Below are positions 24,021-35,564 of a DNA stretch of 64,000 bases, one piece after another (within the stretch, counting starts at the first letter, position 1; each line of letters begins with the position of its first letter). Location: the NCBI RefSeq assembly GCF_947179515.1, contig NC_067485.1, positions 13,272,096 to 13,336,095 on the forward strand, written 5' to 3'. The translations under genes were made by a program, and so were the position numbers. Source of the DNA: Apodemus sylvaticus (taxonomy: Eukaryota; Chordata; Mammalia; Rodentia; Muridae). The notes below the pieces were generated by a model that worked only from the letters and a program-made list of their open reading frames with translations, did not search any database and was not told the origin of the DNA.

Positions 24021-25187
24021 ACAGAAAAATGCTCTGCTGCTCTGGGTTGCCTCATCAATCCTGCCCAGGATCAGCTCTGATCCCTTTGTTCACATGGGCT
24101 GTGTCCCTTAACATCCACTGTGAGTGTTTGGGGACAGGCAGTGCTGTGTCCAGAGGGTCGGCCACTAAGCAGCCATGGTCACTCTGGGTCCAGAGCACCC
24201 TTGTTACATTTTTCAAGTGAAGCCAGAAAGCTGATGTGGACTCCAATCTTTTGGCTTTGAAACAAGATGTCTTAATTTCCAGTGAATTTTCCTTTTAAAA
24301 TGTTGGCTCCCACAGGCCTTGATTGCAGGACGTGGAGAAATCAAGTTAGAGCAAGGTCGGAAGCTCCTGCCCTGCTGTGTTAGCCCTCGGTGCCATGCAG
24401 GCCACAGGGTGAGAACTGTCATCGACATCCTGTGGACTGTGGACCCTGAGTGTGAAAGTCTAGCCTGGCAGGCAAGATGAAGTCGCTGGTACAACGGAGG
24501 CAAGACTGTTGTGAGGGTAGCTAACGGGCTTTTGATTAGATTAGACGTCTACTCCACGGGAGGGCAATTCACTGCACACCCACCAGCAGCCTGTGGCTGG
24601 GGAAGGCACAGGCCCTAATGAAGAAGCAGTTGCTTTATCTTGCTAAATGGACATGATGTGCCCGTCAAAACACTTCTCAGCTGTTGTGGTCATGCCCATA
24701 GAACAGGGTGGCTGTCAGCTTCTGGTTAGAGACGTTTCTTTTTGCAGTGACCGACGGTGACTGCAGAGACTCATAAAGTCAAAATACTGAGAATTGACGA
24801 CTGGTAAAGGTCCGGCCATAAAGGAGACATCTCTACCACCCGCCGGGCTCAGGTCACATCTTGGAAGAAAGGACAGAATGGATGTAAGAGCCCAAGAAAG
24901 TGGGCGGGAAGAGTGGGAAAGACATGGAGCACTGAGCCAGGCATGGCACGGATGCTGAACTCACAGCCAATGTCCTTAGCTGTACAAGAGAGATACAAGA
25001 CTGGGCCCAGTGACAATCTGTCATGGAAGGGGCTCATAAGGTCCCCCGCCTTCCCCAGAACCTGCACACAGGTAGTGTTACTTGGTAGGGAGGATCAGTT
25101 TCATCAGGGGTGTAGCACTGGTAAACTTCCCATGTAAACAAAGCCTTACCCAGCCTCTTATGAACAGCCCCAGTGAAACCCATTAGC

Positions 25188-25243
25188 ACTGCGCACACGC
25201 GCACACGCGCACACTCACACAGTCACACACATACACACACACC
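25188..25243 (+). repeat. Alternating purine-pyrimidine (CG/CA) tract
   Basis: GCGCACACGCGCACACGCGC continues into CA units. Such alternation can adopt Z-DNA. Confidence 0.85.
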
Positions 25244-26832
25244 TGTGAAAGCAGAAGACGGCCTAATCAGAAAGAGAAAAGGGGTCAGAGAGAGTGGGAA
25301 AGGGACAAGAGAGAGTGTAATGGGAGTGTGAGAAAATAATTGAAATACAGTATGGGCATGCATGGGAAAGTCATAAGGAAACCCATTGTTATGCAGTCAA
25401 TATCTGCTAGTAAAACGTGAAAAAAAAATAGGCTCATTCAGACAAACAAATATCCTGTGGGTCTTGTGACCATCCCCTGGACATGCGATCTGTGTGTGTC
25501 CTAACCCTGTGTGCTGCAGAGTCTGGAAGGCTCCCTGGCTGACAACATCCCTTTCTAAGTGCCTTCGCGGGGGCCATTATTGCTTTGGCCTTTCACTTTG
25601 GATTGGCGTCAAGTCCATTGGCAGTAGTTTGAGGGAGACTGATGTCCTCCCCTGCCAGAGCAGCAGGACGACGCATGCTCCTCTCTGGGTGTGTATGCGG
25701 GGAGAGATGCCTCACTCTAGCCATGGGCTCTCTCCTGGCTAATGAGTATTTTTGTTCTGGCAACAGCCTGTAATAGTCCTGTAGCTGGGATTCCTGCTCT
25801 CGGCTGTAATGCAGCCTCAGTGTCCCCGTCCCACACCTTCCCTCCACACTGTCTGTCTTCGGGTCCCCAGGAGCCTTCATCATTCTTGGCCCTCTGCATC
25901 TTGACTCCTTGATTTCTTTGCCATCCGGATCCCTGGGTCTGAAGCATCCTCTCTGGCTTCCTCTATCCTCCACCTTCTGGAATTTTGTGTTTGGATGCCA
26001 GCTCACACCACCCTGGGCGCCTCCTCTGTGGTAGCAGAGACCTCAGGAGCCTGGCATTAACTGTTCCCTATTGCTTTCCGCTTACAATTGCTAGCTCTCA
26101 TCTCTGCTCAAGGTAGAGATGGAGAGGCAGGGTAGCATCAGTGGGCATGAGGTCTGTGCCCTCCTCCAGCGGACCTTCTTCTCCATGCAAACTTGATTAC
26201 TTCTATGGGAGCCTAGACTCCGTGTGGCTCCCACAGCCTACATGGCAGCGAGGGGATCTAGGTCCTGTAAAACTGTGCAACCCCTTTCCACCCCACCCTC
26301 CTGTGGACATCGGATGACATTTACCTGTTCTGACTGCTCCAAGAACCCCTGGAATTTCCGCAGCCCTAAGCCCTCTGGACCGACCTTCTCTGTCTCCACC
26401 TGGCCTGTACAGACACTCTTTGTGTGTCCTTCACCTCCAAGGTAGTTTCTGAAATCTCTGTAGGTGACTTCCTCTGACAATGGGGTGCTGGGTCTCCCAT
26501 GATCGAGGCACATGGCTGAAGGGCTGTCCTGCCCATTGGGAAAAACATCACAGTCTTCCCCGCTAAACAGGCATCCTTGGGCACATGCGGCATTCAGCCA
26601 TCTCTGTCTTCTGTGATCTGCTCAGGTTGGGCACATGGCAGCCCTGGAATGTTTTCTGCACCTCAGTGAATGAGTGGCTAGCTCTGATTTGGATGTTTAG
26701 AGGCTATTCTATCAGGAGAAGTGGGCAATTTTAGAGTTGACAGTGACCACAACATTCAGTTTTTGCTGGATCTAGAAGTAGTAATGATTACCCCCTGATG
26801 ATTTTTGAGGCTGAAAACCAGGTCAAAGCTTC

Positions 26833-27125
26833 CATATATTCCAGGAGAATGCTCTCATATACTCCCGGAAAATGCTCCCATATACTCCTGGAGAATGCTC
26901 CCATATACTCTGGGAGAGTGCTCCCATATACTCCGGGAGAATGCTCTCATATACTCTGGGAGAATGCTCCCATATACACCAGGAAAATGGTCTCATATAT
27001 CCTGGGAGAATGCTCTCATATACTCTGGGAGAGTGCTCCTATATACTCCAGGAGAATGCTCTCATATACTCCAGGAGAATGCTCTCATATACTCCAGGAA
27101 AATACTCCCATATACTCCGGGAGAA
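26833..27125 (+). repeat. Minisatellite of about 13 units of 23 bp
   Basis: The unit is close to TACTCCGGGAGAATGCTCCC followed by ATA; units differ at a few positions. As 23 is not a multiple of three and the unit lacks stops in any forward frame, all three forward frames stay open through the array, each giving a 23-residue peptide repeat. This is not evidence of a gene. Confidence 0.95.
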
Positions 27126-27649
27126 GACGTCCATGATGCTGGTAGCAATTGGCCACTACTCTGCCTGCTTCAATTCGTGCCCAACATGGGCCTAGACAGC
27201 CTTCTCTCACTGTGGCCAGTCCCACACCATTCTCACTACACTGTCAAGTAAGGGTTGAGTTGAAAACTCCTCCGAGATCAGTCAGTGATAGGCCCCTATG
27301 GTTTTTCAGATCAGTCACCTGAGGCCCAGAGAGGAACATCTACTTGCCCAGGATCGTGGAGATGGGGGACATGCATCTTCACACCTGAAACCGAGTTTGT
27401 GTCGAGAAACCGAGAGAGTGATCTAGTCTGGAGGTTGAGAAGCCAGGGAGAACCCCTGAGGCTACCCATGCAGGGGGAAGATGGAGAGAGTAAACACGCC
27501 AAGCTCGGAGAGTGGGTGAGCTTGCTGCTTCGACGCCAGCAGAGAGAGGAGAGCACAGCCACACCACGGGCTGCCTGGTAGAAATCTGTGGGGTTCGCAG
27601 TGCAATCTAAGTACGAGAGTGGAGCCAGAAGGTTTGCCTGAATGTCCAG

Positions 27650-28000
27650 AAGATGCTATACAACAGGCACAAACGGGATCCAGGAGAATCCAAAACAATT
27701 CACCCTTCTACTCTCCAGTACACACCCGACCATCATGTATGTGTCCTTCCAAATGGCCTGCACCCAGATGCTCACAGCAGCGCTGTTCATAACTGCTCTA
27801 GAGTGGAAACAGCCCAACTGCCTATCAACTGGTTAACAGATAAATAAAAGGTGGCATCCATCAAATGGAGTCTAAGTCAGCTCTAACGAGACAGGTGGCA
27901 CTGACACGTGCTCCAACAGGATGGGGCATGAAAACATGGCAGGAAAGGTCACATGCTGTGAGACAGTTCTCTGAGATCTCCAGAACAGAAAGATTTATAG
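27650..28000 (+). mobile_element. Old L1 (L1M-type) 3' fragment
   Basis: GTGGAAACAGCCCAACTGCC, CTATCAACTGGTTAACAGAT and GTCACATGCTGTGAGACAG match the late part of old mammalian L1 ORF2 and the start of its 3' UTR. Confidence 0.6.
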
Positions 28001-28018
28001 AGATAGAGATATAGGAAT

Positions 28019-28023
28019 ATAGG

Positions 28024-28064
<41 letters not shown>

Positions 28065-28075
28065 GGATGGATGAA

Positions 28076-28139
<64 letters not shown>

Positions 28140-28177
28140 GCAGACGGACGGACAGACAGACAGGCAGGCAGACAGAC
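28019..28177 (+). repeat. (GATA)n to (GACA)n compound microsatellite
   Basis: Two GATA runs split by GGATGGATGAAATA, then a change to GACG, GACA and CAGG units at 28139-28177. Confidence 0.95.
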
Positions 28178-28767
28178 ATTTGGTGTAGGGTCATTCTGAG
28201 GCACTGGGAGGGTATCGTGGGTTGTCCAGCAGTGTCCCTGGCCTCTATGGGTAGATACTAAAACATTCCTCCTGACATTGTGACATTCAAAGACCTACAG
28301 TTGATGAAAAGGTCCCCTGGAGTGTTAAATGGTCCTCAGTCAAGCGCCACCTTCCTTGCTGGTGACTCTTGCAGAATCATTTGGATATCCCACCCCGAGG
28401 TCTCCAGTATCGCCTTACATCCTGCAGTCCAAGGGCTCTTTCCATTCCTTCTGGGCATTCCCTGTAGAGATGGTACCTTATGTCGGGGCTCTAGAATCCA
28501 GCACAGAGGCTATCACTTCGTGGTCACCCAGGAGCCATTTTACAGTCTGTGGGGCCCAGGCTCTCTCTTCTCACAGGGCTATAGGATGGCTACTTAGGTG
28601 CTGTAGAGCGCACAGAGCCTGTCAGATAACTGTTGGAATTAATAATTTGTGGTTCCTTCTTCTCCCATGCCATTTCCAGGTATGCATGTGTGCTTCTGTC
28701 ATGGCAAGAACACATATGCTACCTCTGTGAAGGAACTGGCGAGAAAAGACAGGATAGGTAGATCCCA

Positions 28768-28826
28768 TAGTTCCTACCCTCAGGGGTCCCCAGGGCCCCA
28801 CAGTCCCTGCCTTTAGGGGTCCCCAT
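28768..28826 (+). repeat. Short tandem duplication
   Basis: A block ending in AGGGGTCCCCAGGGCCCCAC is followed by a second copy with CTTTAGGGGTCCCCATGG; unit about 30 bases. Confidence 0.7.
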
Positions 28827-28904
28827 GGAGGTGCATATCCATACGTATGAAACACAGAAAAAGCACGTGTACCAGTTTAGGAGTATATGAGTACTGGGAA
28901 CAGG

Positions 28905-29700
28905 TCGGGGTCGGGAGAAGATAGGAAACCAGCTCGTGACCAACTCAGTCTGGCAAACGCTGCTTCTGAGGACACTGTCTACAGAGGCTCTGGAAGCCTC
29001 AGAGGTGGCGTGCCCATTCACAGAACCACACCAGGGACACCTCTTTCCTCTACTCGCTCCCTTCCTCCAGCAAGACCACAGCCCTGGAAGCCATAGAGGT
29101 CTCGGAGCTGATTACTGAAGGAGGTGCTCCTTGCACAAAATCAGGAATGCCTTGGGAGCAAGCCCGTCCGCAGTCCTGCCTCCCTGGACAAACATTGCTA
29201 ACCTCCTTTTAATCCCTCCCCACTTTTTTCTAGGCTTTTGTCTCAAATCCAGGGTCATTGCCATGTCTGCAGTGGATAAAGTTGTCCCCATCCATTCAAA
29301 ACTCCGTTTAAGTAGTAAAAACGTGTCTGCCCTTATTGTTGGACATTTAGACACTCTCTAAGTTTTGATAACTGTCTTGGGGATTGCAATAATCTTTGCT
29401 CTCCTCCCACCACTTCATGTGAATGGATGCACTCTTGTTTTAAAACATTTTTGGCAAAGAACCCTTTTGGCCTGCCGAGACTCCATTGCCAGGGATTTCT
29501 TTCCCAAGGATGAACCAAATCCTTCAGATTGCAGTTTAATCCTGCTTTTACTTCCTCGGGGCGTTGGTGGAGTGAGACCACAGCTGGGTTTGTTTTCCCC
29601 ATGGACATGATGGCTGGGAGGGCTTCTGGAGAGAGTGTCTCTAAAAGGAGTGCTTGCCAGATTGAATCTGTCACCAGATTTTTGTCTTCTGTCTTGTCAC
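28905..29700. repeat. Pair of diverged inverted segments
   Basis: About 28905-29002 on the plus strand resembles the reverse complement of about 29610-29705. Shared blocks include GACNNANTCANTCTGGCAA and GAGGACACT/GAGACACT with TCT(A/C)CAGA. By eye identity is about 65-70 percent over 70-90 bases. The family is not recognised. Confidence 0.5.
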
Positions 29701-30214
29701 TCCAATTCAGATGTCACTGTCAGTTGGATGACACTGACTGAGTCAACACAGTTAGCACAAGTTAGCCATTAGTCCAGGACAGAGGGAATGTGCCTACCTC
29801 AGAACCCAGGGAGCCTTCTAGGCTGAGGCTAAAGGGCTGGGAGGGTAATCGGGGCTGGGAGGGTAATCGGGACTGGGTGACATAGGGCGGAGTCAGCTAC
29901 AGAGGCCAGGCAGTCCAGTATCAGCTTTCTGCGGGACACTGAGCAGTGACCATCCTCCCTTCCTGACTTTTAGAGGTGAGGGTACCCCAGTTCTCACTGA
30001 CAGCCACCATCAGTCACCTCCAGTACGTGTGCAGCTACTCTCCCCACGGCACGTGGGACAAGGAGGGAACTATAGCCGATCAGGAGTACATGCTGAATGC
30101 CAAGCCCTATATACGCATTCCTGTTTAATGGCCAGGGCCAGCATGATACAAAGTAGTGTCACCCTGCAGTCAGGAAGACAGGAGGCCAAATTCTACAGCA
30201 GGGACTACTGGAAA

Positions 30215-30330
30215 TCCCTTACTGTGGAGAACCTCAGTTTCTCTGTCTGAAATAGGGGGCTAACAATACCGGTTTCCAGAAGTACTGTGATGACTTCAGT
30301 CTGAATTATCACACACCTAATGTGCCTGGT
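30215..30330 (+). mobile_element. MIR SINE fragment
   Basis: GAACCTCAGTTTCTCTGTCTG then AAATAGGGGGCTAACAATACC match the MIR 3' half. Confidence 0.5.
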
Positions 30331-30689
30331 GCCAGGCCTGCCCACAAATGATATCTTTACTGTTTCCAGCTCTCCCCAAACCCAGCTCAGAGATCAGTTC
30401 CATAGTCCTGGATAACCTTCAGGGAAAGCAAACACGTTTATAGAAATTCATAACTCTCTTTTATAATTAAAAAAGCAGAGACTTGGCCAAGACTCATCTG
30501 AGAGCTATCTCCTAAAAAAGTCACCTTGTCATGTGTCTAAGGGGAGGGGTGGGCTCCTGCGACTTGAACTACCCCCACCCCACTCCCTGGGCCCTGTTGG
30601 ATGCTTCACACTCAACCACACATATGACCTCCAGACAAACAGTGCCAAGGCTCAGTAGACACCAAAGTTAGTGTATGACAGTGATCAGT

Positions 30690-30800
30690 GGGTAAACCTC
30701 AGCTCACAGGTGCTTTATTGCCTTGTGAGTGTCAGAGGGGGAAACTGAGGCTTTCAGGCTCAAGGTCACTAGGTTTCTCAAAGCAGAGTGAAGGCCACTC
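30690..30800 (-). mobile_element. MIR SINE fragment, minus orientation
   Basis: GGGGAAACTGAGGCTTTCAG followed by CAAGGTCACTAGG is the reverse MIR core. Confidence 0.45.
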
Positions 30801-31279
30801 TGAACTTTCACTACCAGAGAACAGCTACCAGATATCCATGATGTCCCAGACATCTACCAGAACAGCTACCCAGAGTCCTTCCCAGTCTAGGGCAGGGGAA
30901 CTCCTTGCTCCCCAGCATGGGGCAGCAGCCTAGGAGGACTTAGGCAAGGCGACTTGTTCTTGAGAAACTAGGCAGCCTCCTTCCTGTCAGCCCCATAAGC
31001 TTTACTGGTGTTGGGGAGCTCAAAGTCTCTCCAAGCTCCCACACATACATCAGGCGAGCCACACCACCGCCCAGAGGGCATAAAGCAAACCTTTAGGCGC
31101 AGGTAGATTTTAAAATTCACCCTAGAGGGCACAGGAGTGTGAGGCTACCCTGGCATCCCTCACATGAGGCTGCAAACCTAGCTCATAACCTTCGCCTTTT
31201 GGGGTGGGTATGACCCTTGAGGGTTACAGGGAGGAAATCTAGGTAGAGGCATCAGCCCAAGGTCAGGTGCTTCCTGTGT

Positions 31280-31620
31280 GCAGTGCAGCCTGAGGTCGAT
31301 CTGGGGACCGGGGTCGGCAGGATTCTGAAGCAGGCAGTCAAAGCGGCAGCACCACAGCCTGGTCTCCGCGCAACCCCACCCGTGTCCCCATCCCGAGGCG
31401 ACGTCTACAGGGAGGCGTCGGTCGCTTTACCTTACCTGGTGCTGCTGCTGTGCGCCATCGGCTGCACCGGTCGCTTAGGACTGCGCGCTTGCACTGACTG
31501 GGGCAAGGATGGAGCTGGAGGCTTGCGCCTAGAACCCACTTCCTCGTCCCCGCCCCCAACTCGCTCCTCCTCGTTCTGAAAGCCGCTCCTTTCAGCCGCG
31601 TTTTCTCCCATATTCATCCT
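31280..31620 (-). promoter_or_regulatory. Hrh2: CpG-rich candidate promoter
   Basis: About 27 CpG dinucleotides occur in roughly 340 bases, whereas the rest of the window is CpG-poor; the only similar spots are LTRs. The segment has a GC box (GGGGCGGGG on the minus strand, near 31550), a GACGTC palindrome near 31401, and no TATA box that I can see. This is typical of a TATA-less CpG-island promoter. Orientation is taken from the donor on the minus strand. Confidence 0.6.
31436..31560 (-). other. Hrh2: Proposed non-coding exon 1 of Hrh2 (5' end approximate)
   Basis: On the minus strand the sequence ACCAG|GTAAGG places a consensus splice donor after 31436. It lies inside a CpG-rich segment with a GC box about 115 bases upstream. 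H2 receptor genes have a non-coding first exon many kilobases upstream of the coding exon, which fits this distance of about 20 kb and this strand. The transcription start is not visible, so the upstream limit is a guess. A minus-strand ATG lies at 31458-31456, 23 bases before the donor. An unrelated transcript could also start here. Confidence 0.5.
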
Positions 31621-31775
31621 CCCGTCTTCCTCTCCCCCCTCCCTTTCCCCCCTCTTTCCCTTCTTCCCCTCTGTCCCTCCCTTTCTAGCTCTCTCTTCCT
31701 CCCTCTCTCTCCCTCCCCCTTTTCATCTCTGGACACTTTCACCCCTCCCTCTTCTTTCCTTCCTTTCACATGGTC
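31617..31775 (+). repeat. Polypyrimidine tract upstream of the candidate Hrh2 promoter
   Basis: About 150 bases almost wholly C and T (CCTCCC, TTTCC, CTCTCT units), broken near 31730. It directly abuts the CpG-rich segment on its upstream side. Confidence 0.9.
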
Positions 31776-31792
31776 ATCTGTTACGCCCCCCC

Positions 31793-31794
<2 letters not shown>

Positions 31795-31831
<37 letters not shown>
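31795..31831 (+). repeat. (AC)n microsatellite
   Basis: About 17 perfect CA units. Confidence 0.97.
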
Positions 31832-31834
<3 letters not shown>

Positions 31835-33082
31835 TGTGGCTTCCTCCTGTCCTTATTCTGGGCAGCTCCTTGGCCTGAGACCCTGCCCACCTGAGTGCAC
31901 ATTGATGATGTGAGAGGGGATGCCCAGCTACGGGGTTTGAGAACACTCAGCCAGACAACTGTTGAGACTGTCACCTGAGTCCCACCAGGACCTGACCACT
32001 CCAAGAAAGGCAAGGTGTGAGAGAAGAACCAGGTTTTGTTTTGTTTTGTTTTGTTTTGTTTTCTGAGAAAATCCTGGAAGATCCTGGGATCTGGAAAGCC
32101 AGGCGTGGATCTCAGTGAGCCCAGGGGCTCTGGTGAAAAGAACCGGGAGGGAGTTGGGGCTTTGGAGGCAGGACAAACACAAACTGTCCTGGTAGAATGT
32201 CCCACCTCCTAGGTGTGGAGCCAATGCAACCGGACGCAGAGTATCTGGCAGGAGGCTGTGTCTCAAATCCCAGCCCTCTTACTGTTCTTTCACAAACTCC
32301 CTCCGCATAGCAGATTCCCCTCAAGTACCCAGGGCAGCTCATCTGCGCCCCACTCCCACCCCCCGCCAGGCTGCTACCCCAGTGCCTGGCACAGCACCGT
32401 GGCCACTCTGCTTGTCCGCATCTTCTCTCCTGAAGTCCTTGTGATAAGCACTAGACAAGCATCTCCATTTGTGAGCCTATTTCCTCCTCTGTGACCCCAA
32501 GGGCCATGTTCACCTCAGGGAGGCTTGGGTAGCAACGGGTAAAGCCTTGAGCCAGGGCAGTGAAGGGGATACAGGGTGAGCTTCGTGTGCACTCTGCTCA
32601 CTAGGGATACATTTGCCATGTCCCCTGATGCCAAACCAGTCTGTTTCCAAGGTGGTGTTCTGGGCTCTTCTCTTGCCGTTCACGAAGCATCCCAGGTCAT
32701 CTCTAAAATGAGCACGTTGATAACGTGTCTCTGCTCCTGGGTGTCCAACTCCCCCACACTTTCTGCTGTAGTCACACACAAATCTAGGTTCCTCCTGTCC
32801 CAGTGATCTGCAGACTTGCCTCTCTATAAAAAGCAAAGTCTCTGTCCACACACATTTAGTGCCTCTCTGGGCAAGACCATGATGGCCTCCAGCTACTAAT
32901 GTGTTGGTGGAAATGACTTTGGTGAGAACCTACCCCATTTCTTTTCCATCTACCATGGGACGCCATTAGGGGAATGTTCTGGAAGAGTCTATTCCATTAC
33001 TTGAGTCCCCAGGGAACAAGCACTATTAATGAGAGTTTAGCTTGTTGAAGGCCCTTACAATTTCTGAGGCCATCTGCCCTCC
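31832..33082. other. 5' flank of Hrh2, no gene recognised
   Basis: Unique-looking sequence apart from a (GTTTT)n run at 32034-32061. Confidence 0.4.
32034..32061 (+). repeat. (GTTTT)n microsatellite
   Basis: Five to six perfect GTTTT units. Confidence 0.95.
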
Positions 33083-33300
33083 ATTTTAAAAAAATTTATT
33101 TTTGTGTATATGAATGTCTTGCTTGCATATATAGTCTTTGCATCGTGTGTGTGCCTGGTGTCCATGGAGACCAGTAGAGGGTATTGGATAGCCTGGAACT
33201 AGAGTTACAGATGGTGGTGAGCCACTGTGTGGACAGTAAAAATCAAATCCAGGTCCTCAGGAAGAACAGCTCTTAACTGCTGAGCCAATTCTTTAGACCC
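33083..33300 (-). mobile_element. B3/B2-family SINE, minus orientation
   Basis: A T-rich tail side, GTGTGCCTGGTGTCCATGGA, AACTAGAGTTACAGATGG, then GCTCTTAACTGCTGAGCCA, the reverse of the tRNA-like end with the B box region. Confidence 0.8.
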
Positions 33301-33859
33301 CAGTCAATTGATCACATTGGCCTGTCATGGTCTCTTCAGTGCCTCACGCTGAGTCACATGCACAGTGAGGCTGGTTCTAGCGCTTGGTGGCTAGGATGGA
33401 TGGACGTTTCAAAACGATCATGCCACTGGCCCGGGCTCCTGTTCAACGGGAGGTGGGGTGTATACCCTGCTGTCGGAATCTGCATCATGATGTTTAGCAG
33501 TTTGAGCTCTCCCTCCACAAGACCCACGGTGGCCCAGCCATCCCATGATACAGATGCCTCAGATGCCGGCGCGGTTAGAGAGTGATGCGAAGCTGTCCTA
33601 GAGCCAGCAGGTGAACACGAAACCCTCTCAGGCGAGAGCAGCGGGAGAACTACCAGTCAACCCACAGAAGGAACAGCTTCTTGTTGTAGGCAGCTGTGCT
33701 GTACTTTGTCACACAGCAAGGAACAGCTAGATAGGCAGCCGGAGGGGATCAGTTCCTGCCTCTGGGGCCCTGTCCTTGTCTGTAAAAGCAGCATCACAGC
33801 CATGCCTGCTGCAAAGAGCTTGGGCAAGGTCTGAATTACGAGAAGAAAGGGAAGAGAAG

Positions 33860-34010
33860 GTCAGGTGTGATGTGCAGAAATCCCAGTACTTAGACACAGG
33901 GGGGATCAGGAGCTCAAGGCCATCCTTGGCTTCATAGGAAGGTAGAGGCCAACCTGAACAACATGAAACTCTTTCTCAAAGACAAACAAGCACTAAATAA
34001 ACAAAAAGGA
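33860..34010 (+). mobile_element. B4-like SINE
   Basis: AAATCCCAGTACTTAGACAC, GGATCAGGAGCTCAAGGCCA and an AACATGAAACTCTTTCTCAAA end resemble the B1-related half of B4/RSINE. Confidence 0.5.
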
Positions 34011-34145
34011 AATATTACATTTACTTATTTACTCAACAATGTGTACCGAAGCCTGTCGGGCACTAATTCCCTGCCAGGACACAGCAATGAACAAGATAGG
34101 AAAGGGTCTACTACACCGCACAGAGACGGACGCCATGCCAGGTAG
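34011..34145 (-). mobile_element. L2 3' end fragment, minus orientation
   Basis: TTACTTATTTACTCAACAAT, CCTGTCGGGCACTAATTCC and GACACAGCAATGAACAAGAT follow the reverse L2 end. Confidence 0.5.
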
Positions 34146-35214
34146 TTCCACTGAAGGGCATTAAGATAGGCAATAGGAGTGAGGCTATCTGGCTCAGCCC
34201 TACTTACCATCCCTGGTATGTGTGTGGCATTAGAACTGAGCTGGGCACAATAAGAGAGCGTAGGGCAGCATCTCCAGAGGAAGAACAAGGGTCTGAGGTA
34301 GGGACCAGTGTGGTCTTGAGTGGACAGGAAGAAGACTGGCGTGGCGAATGGATGAGGGCAGGGCTGCTGGTCAGAGATGGGGTGATAAGCTGGGTGAGTG
34401 TGAGTTACACTGTCGCAGAGTCGGGGTGGGGTGGAGGGTGGGGTGGGGGTTGGGGGACCTATCTGCTCTGGGAAGTTCGTTGTAATTCTCAAACAGCCAG
34501 CCAACTGTAACTTTCCCCAACTCCGAAGATCCCCAGCTCCATCCCAGATGGGGAGACCTCTGGAAGCAGCTAAACCCTATCAGTATAGGTGTCCCTGCTA
34601 AGGAGAACCATGTCCCCTTTACAGGACATGGCAGCCTCCACAAGATGTGTAAACAGCTTCTTGCGGCAAAGGGTGCCGGAAGAAACCTCTCATTCTAAGG
34701 AAACCCAGACCACTGTTGATGAAAATAGAGAGGAAAAGAAAAGGTGTTCCCCTCCCCCAGCCCTTCAGAATGAGTAATCTCTGCTGAGTCTGATTGCTAC
34801 AAAATGAGAAAGAGAAGAAAGGGGGGTTGGGCAAACACAACAATTCAAATATTGAATGGCAGGCAGGGTATGGTGATGACTTTTAATGGAGTTGCCTGTG
34901 GAAAACCCTGGCAACTGCTGGGATTGCCAGTGGTTCTTTCCTATGGTGGCTCAGGGTTTGTGTGTGACTGCTGAGAGTGTGGTGGGAAGTGGGCAGGATG
35001 TGCTGTTCATCATGTACTGAAAGTCTTGAGATGATGAGGTAAGGTCTCTGCTCCAGGTGTCCCTGGAAGAGCAAAGCCAGTTCCTGACCCTGCAGGGCTG
35101 TGGTGGGGCCGGGACCTCGCCAGTCCCCGGTGTCTCTCAATTTGCACAGTGCTCAGTTCTGGTTCGCAAGTCCGGAAGGAGTGCGGTGTGTAAAGGGTTT
35201 GCTGTTTTCTTCAC
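34146..35214. other. No recognised feature
   Basis: Mixed unique sequence; G-rich run near 34425-34460 (GGGGTGG units). Confidence 0.4.
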
Positions 35215-35330
35215 AGTGCTGGGTTCTTTGCATGCAGCATCTTAGCTGATTCTCTTCAGAGCCCTGAAAGATAAGCACTGTTATTCCCTCCAGGCCTACA
35301 AGTGGGGAGTACAAAGGTAATCATGGTATC
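35215..35330 (-). mobile_element. MIR SINE fragment, minus orientation
   Basis: GCATGCAGCATCTTAGCTGATTC and AAGATAAGCACTGTTATTCCC match the reverse MIR 3' half. Confidence 0.45.
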
Positions 35331-35564
35331 TTCCTGGTTCTCCTTTGTCACTAGAGATTCATTCAAACACACTCCTACTTCTAGGCTGTGCACTGTCCTA
35401 GCCCACTGTCTTTCTTGGTGGACTGGCTGCCCTGAAAACTCTGGATAGGGAGTGATTCGGCCTGGGGCAGAGGGGGAGCCATGAGGTGACTTTTTAGAGC
35501 ATGCCCTTTTTAGATTGGGTGAAGGGACACTCCAAGAAACAGCTCAAAGAAGGTTCCAGAGCTG

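Larger units (their letters stand above)
11528..31435 (-). other. Hrh2: Proposed Hrh2 intron 1
   Basis: This is the interval between the proposed donor (31436/31435) and acceptor (11528/11527), about 19.9 kb. It contains the repeats listed separately. Stretches of it where I recognise nothing are roughly 12.9-13.8 kb, 15.7-16.4 kb, 18.9-22.0 kb, 24.0-25.2 kb and 25.3-26.8 kb. Possible enhancers there cannot be judged without cross-species alignment. Confidence 0.5.

Noticed and set aside
26833..27125. Possible CRISPR array (regular repeats)
   Set aside because: Units are directly adjacent with no unique spacers, and the genome is mammalian; it is a minisatellite.
29112..29400. Possible coding exons around a TTTTTTCTAG acceptor-like site
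   Set aside because: No conserved domain, no matching donor, and frames are short on both strands.
31283..31579. 98-residue plus-strand frame in the CpG segment
   Set aside because: GC-rich sequence lacks stops by chance; the splice donor and GC box favour a minus-strand promoter.
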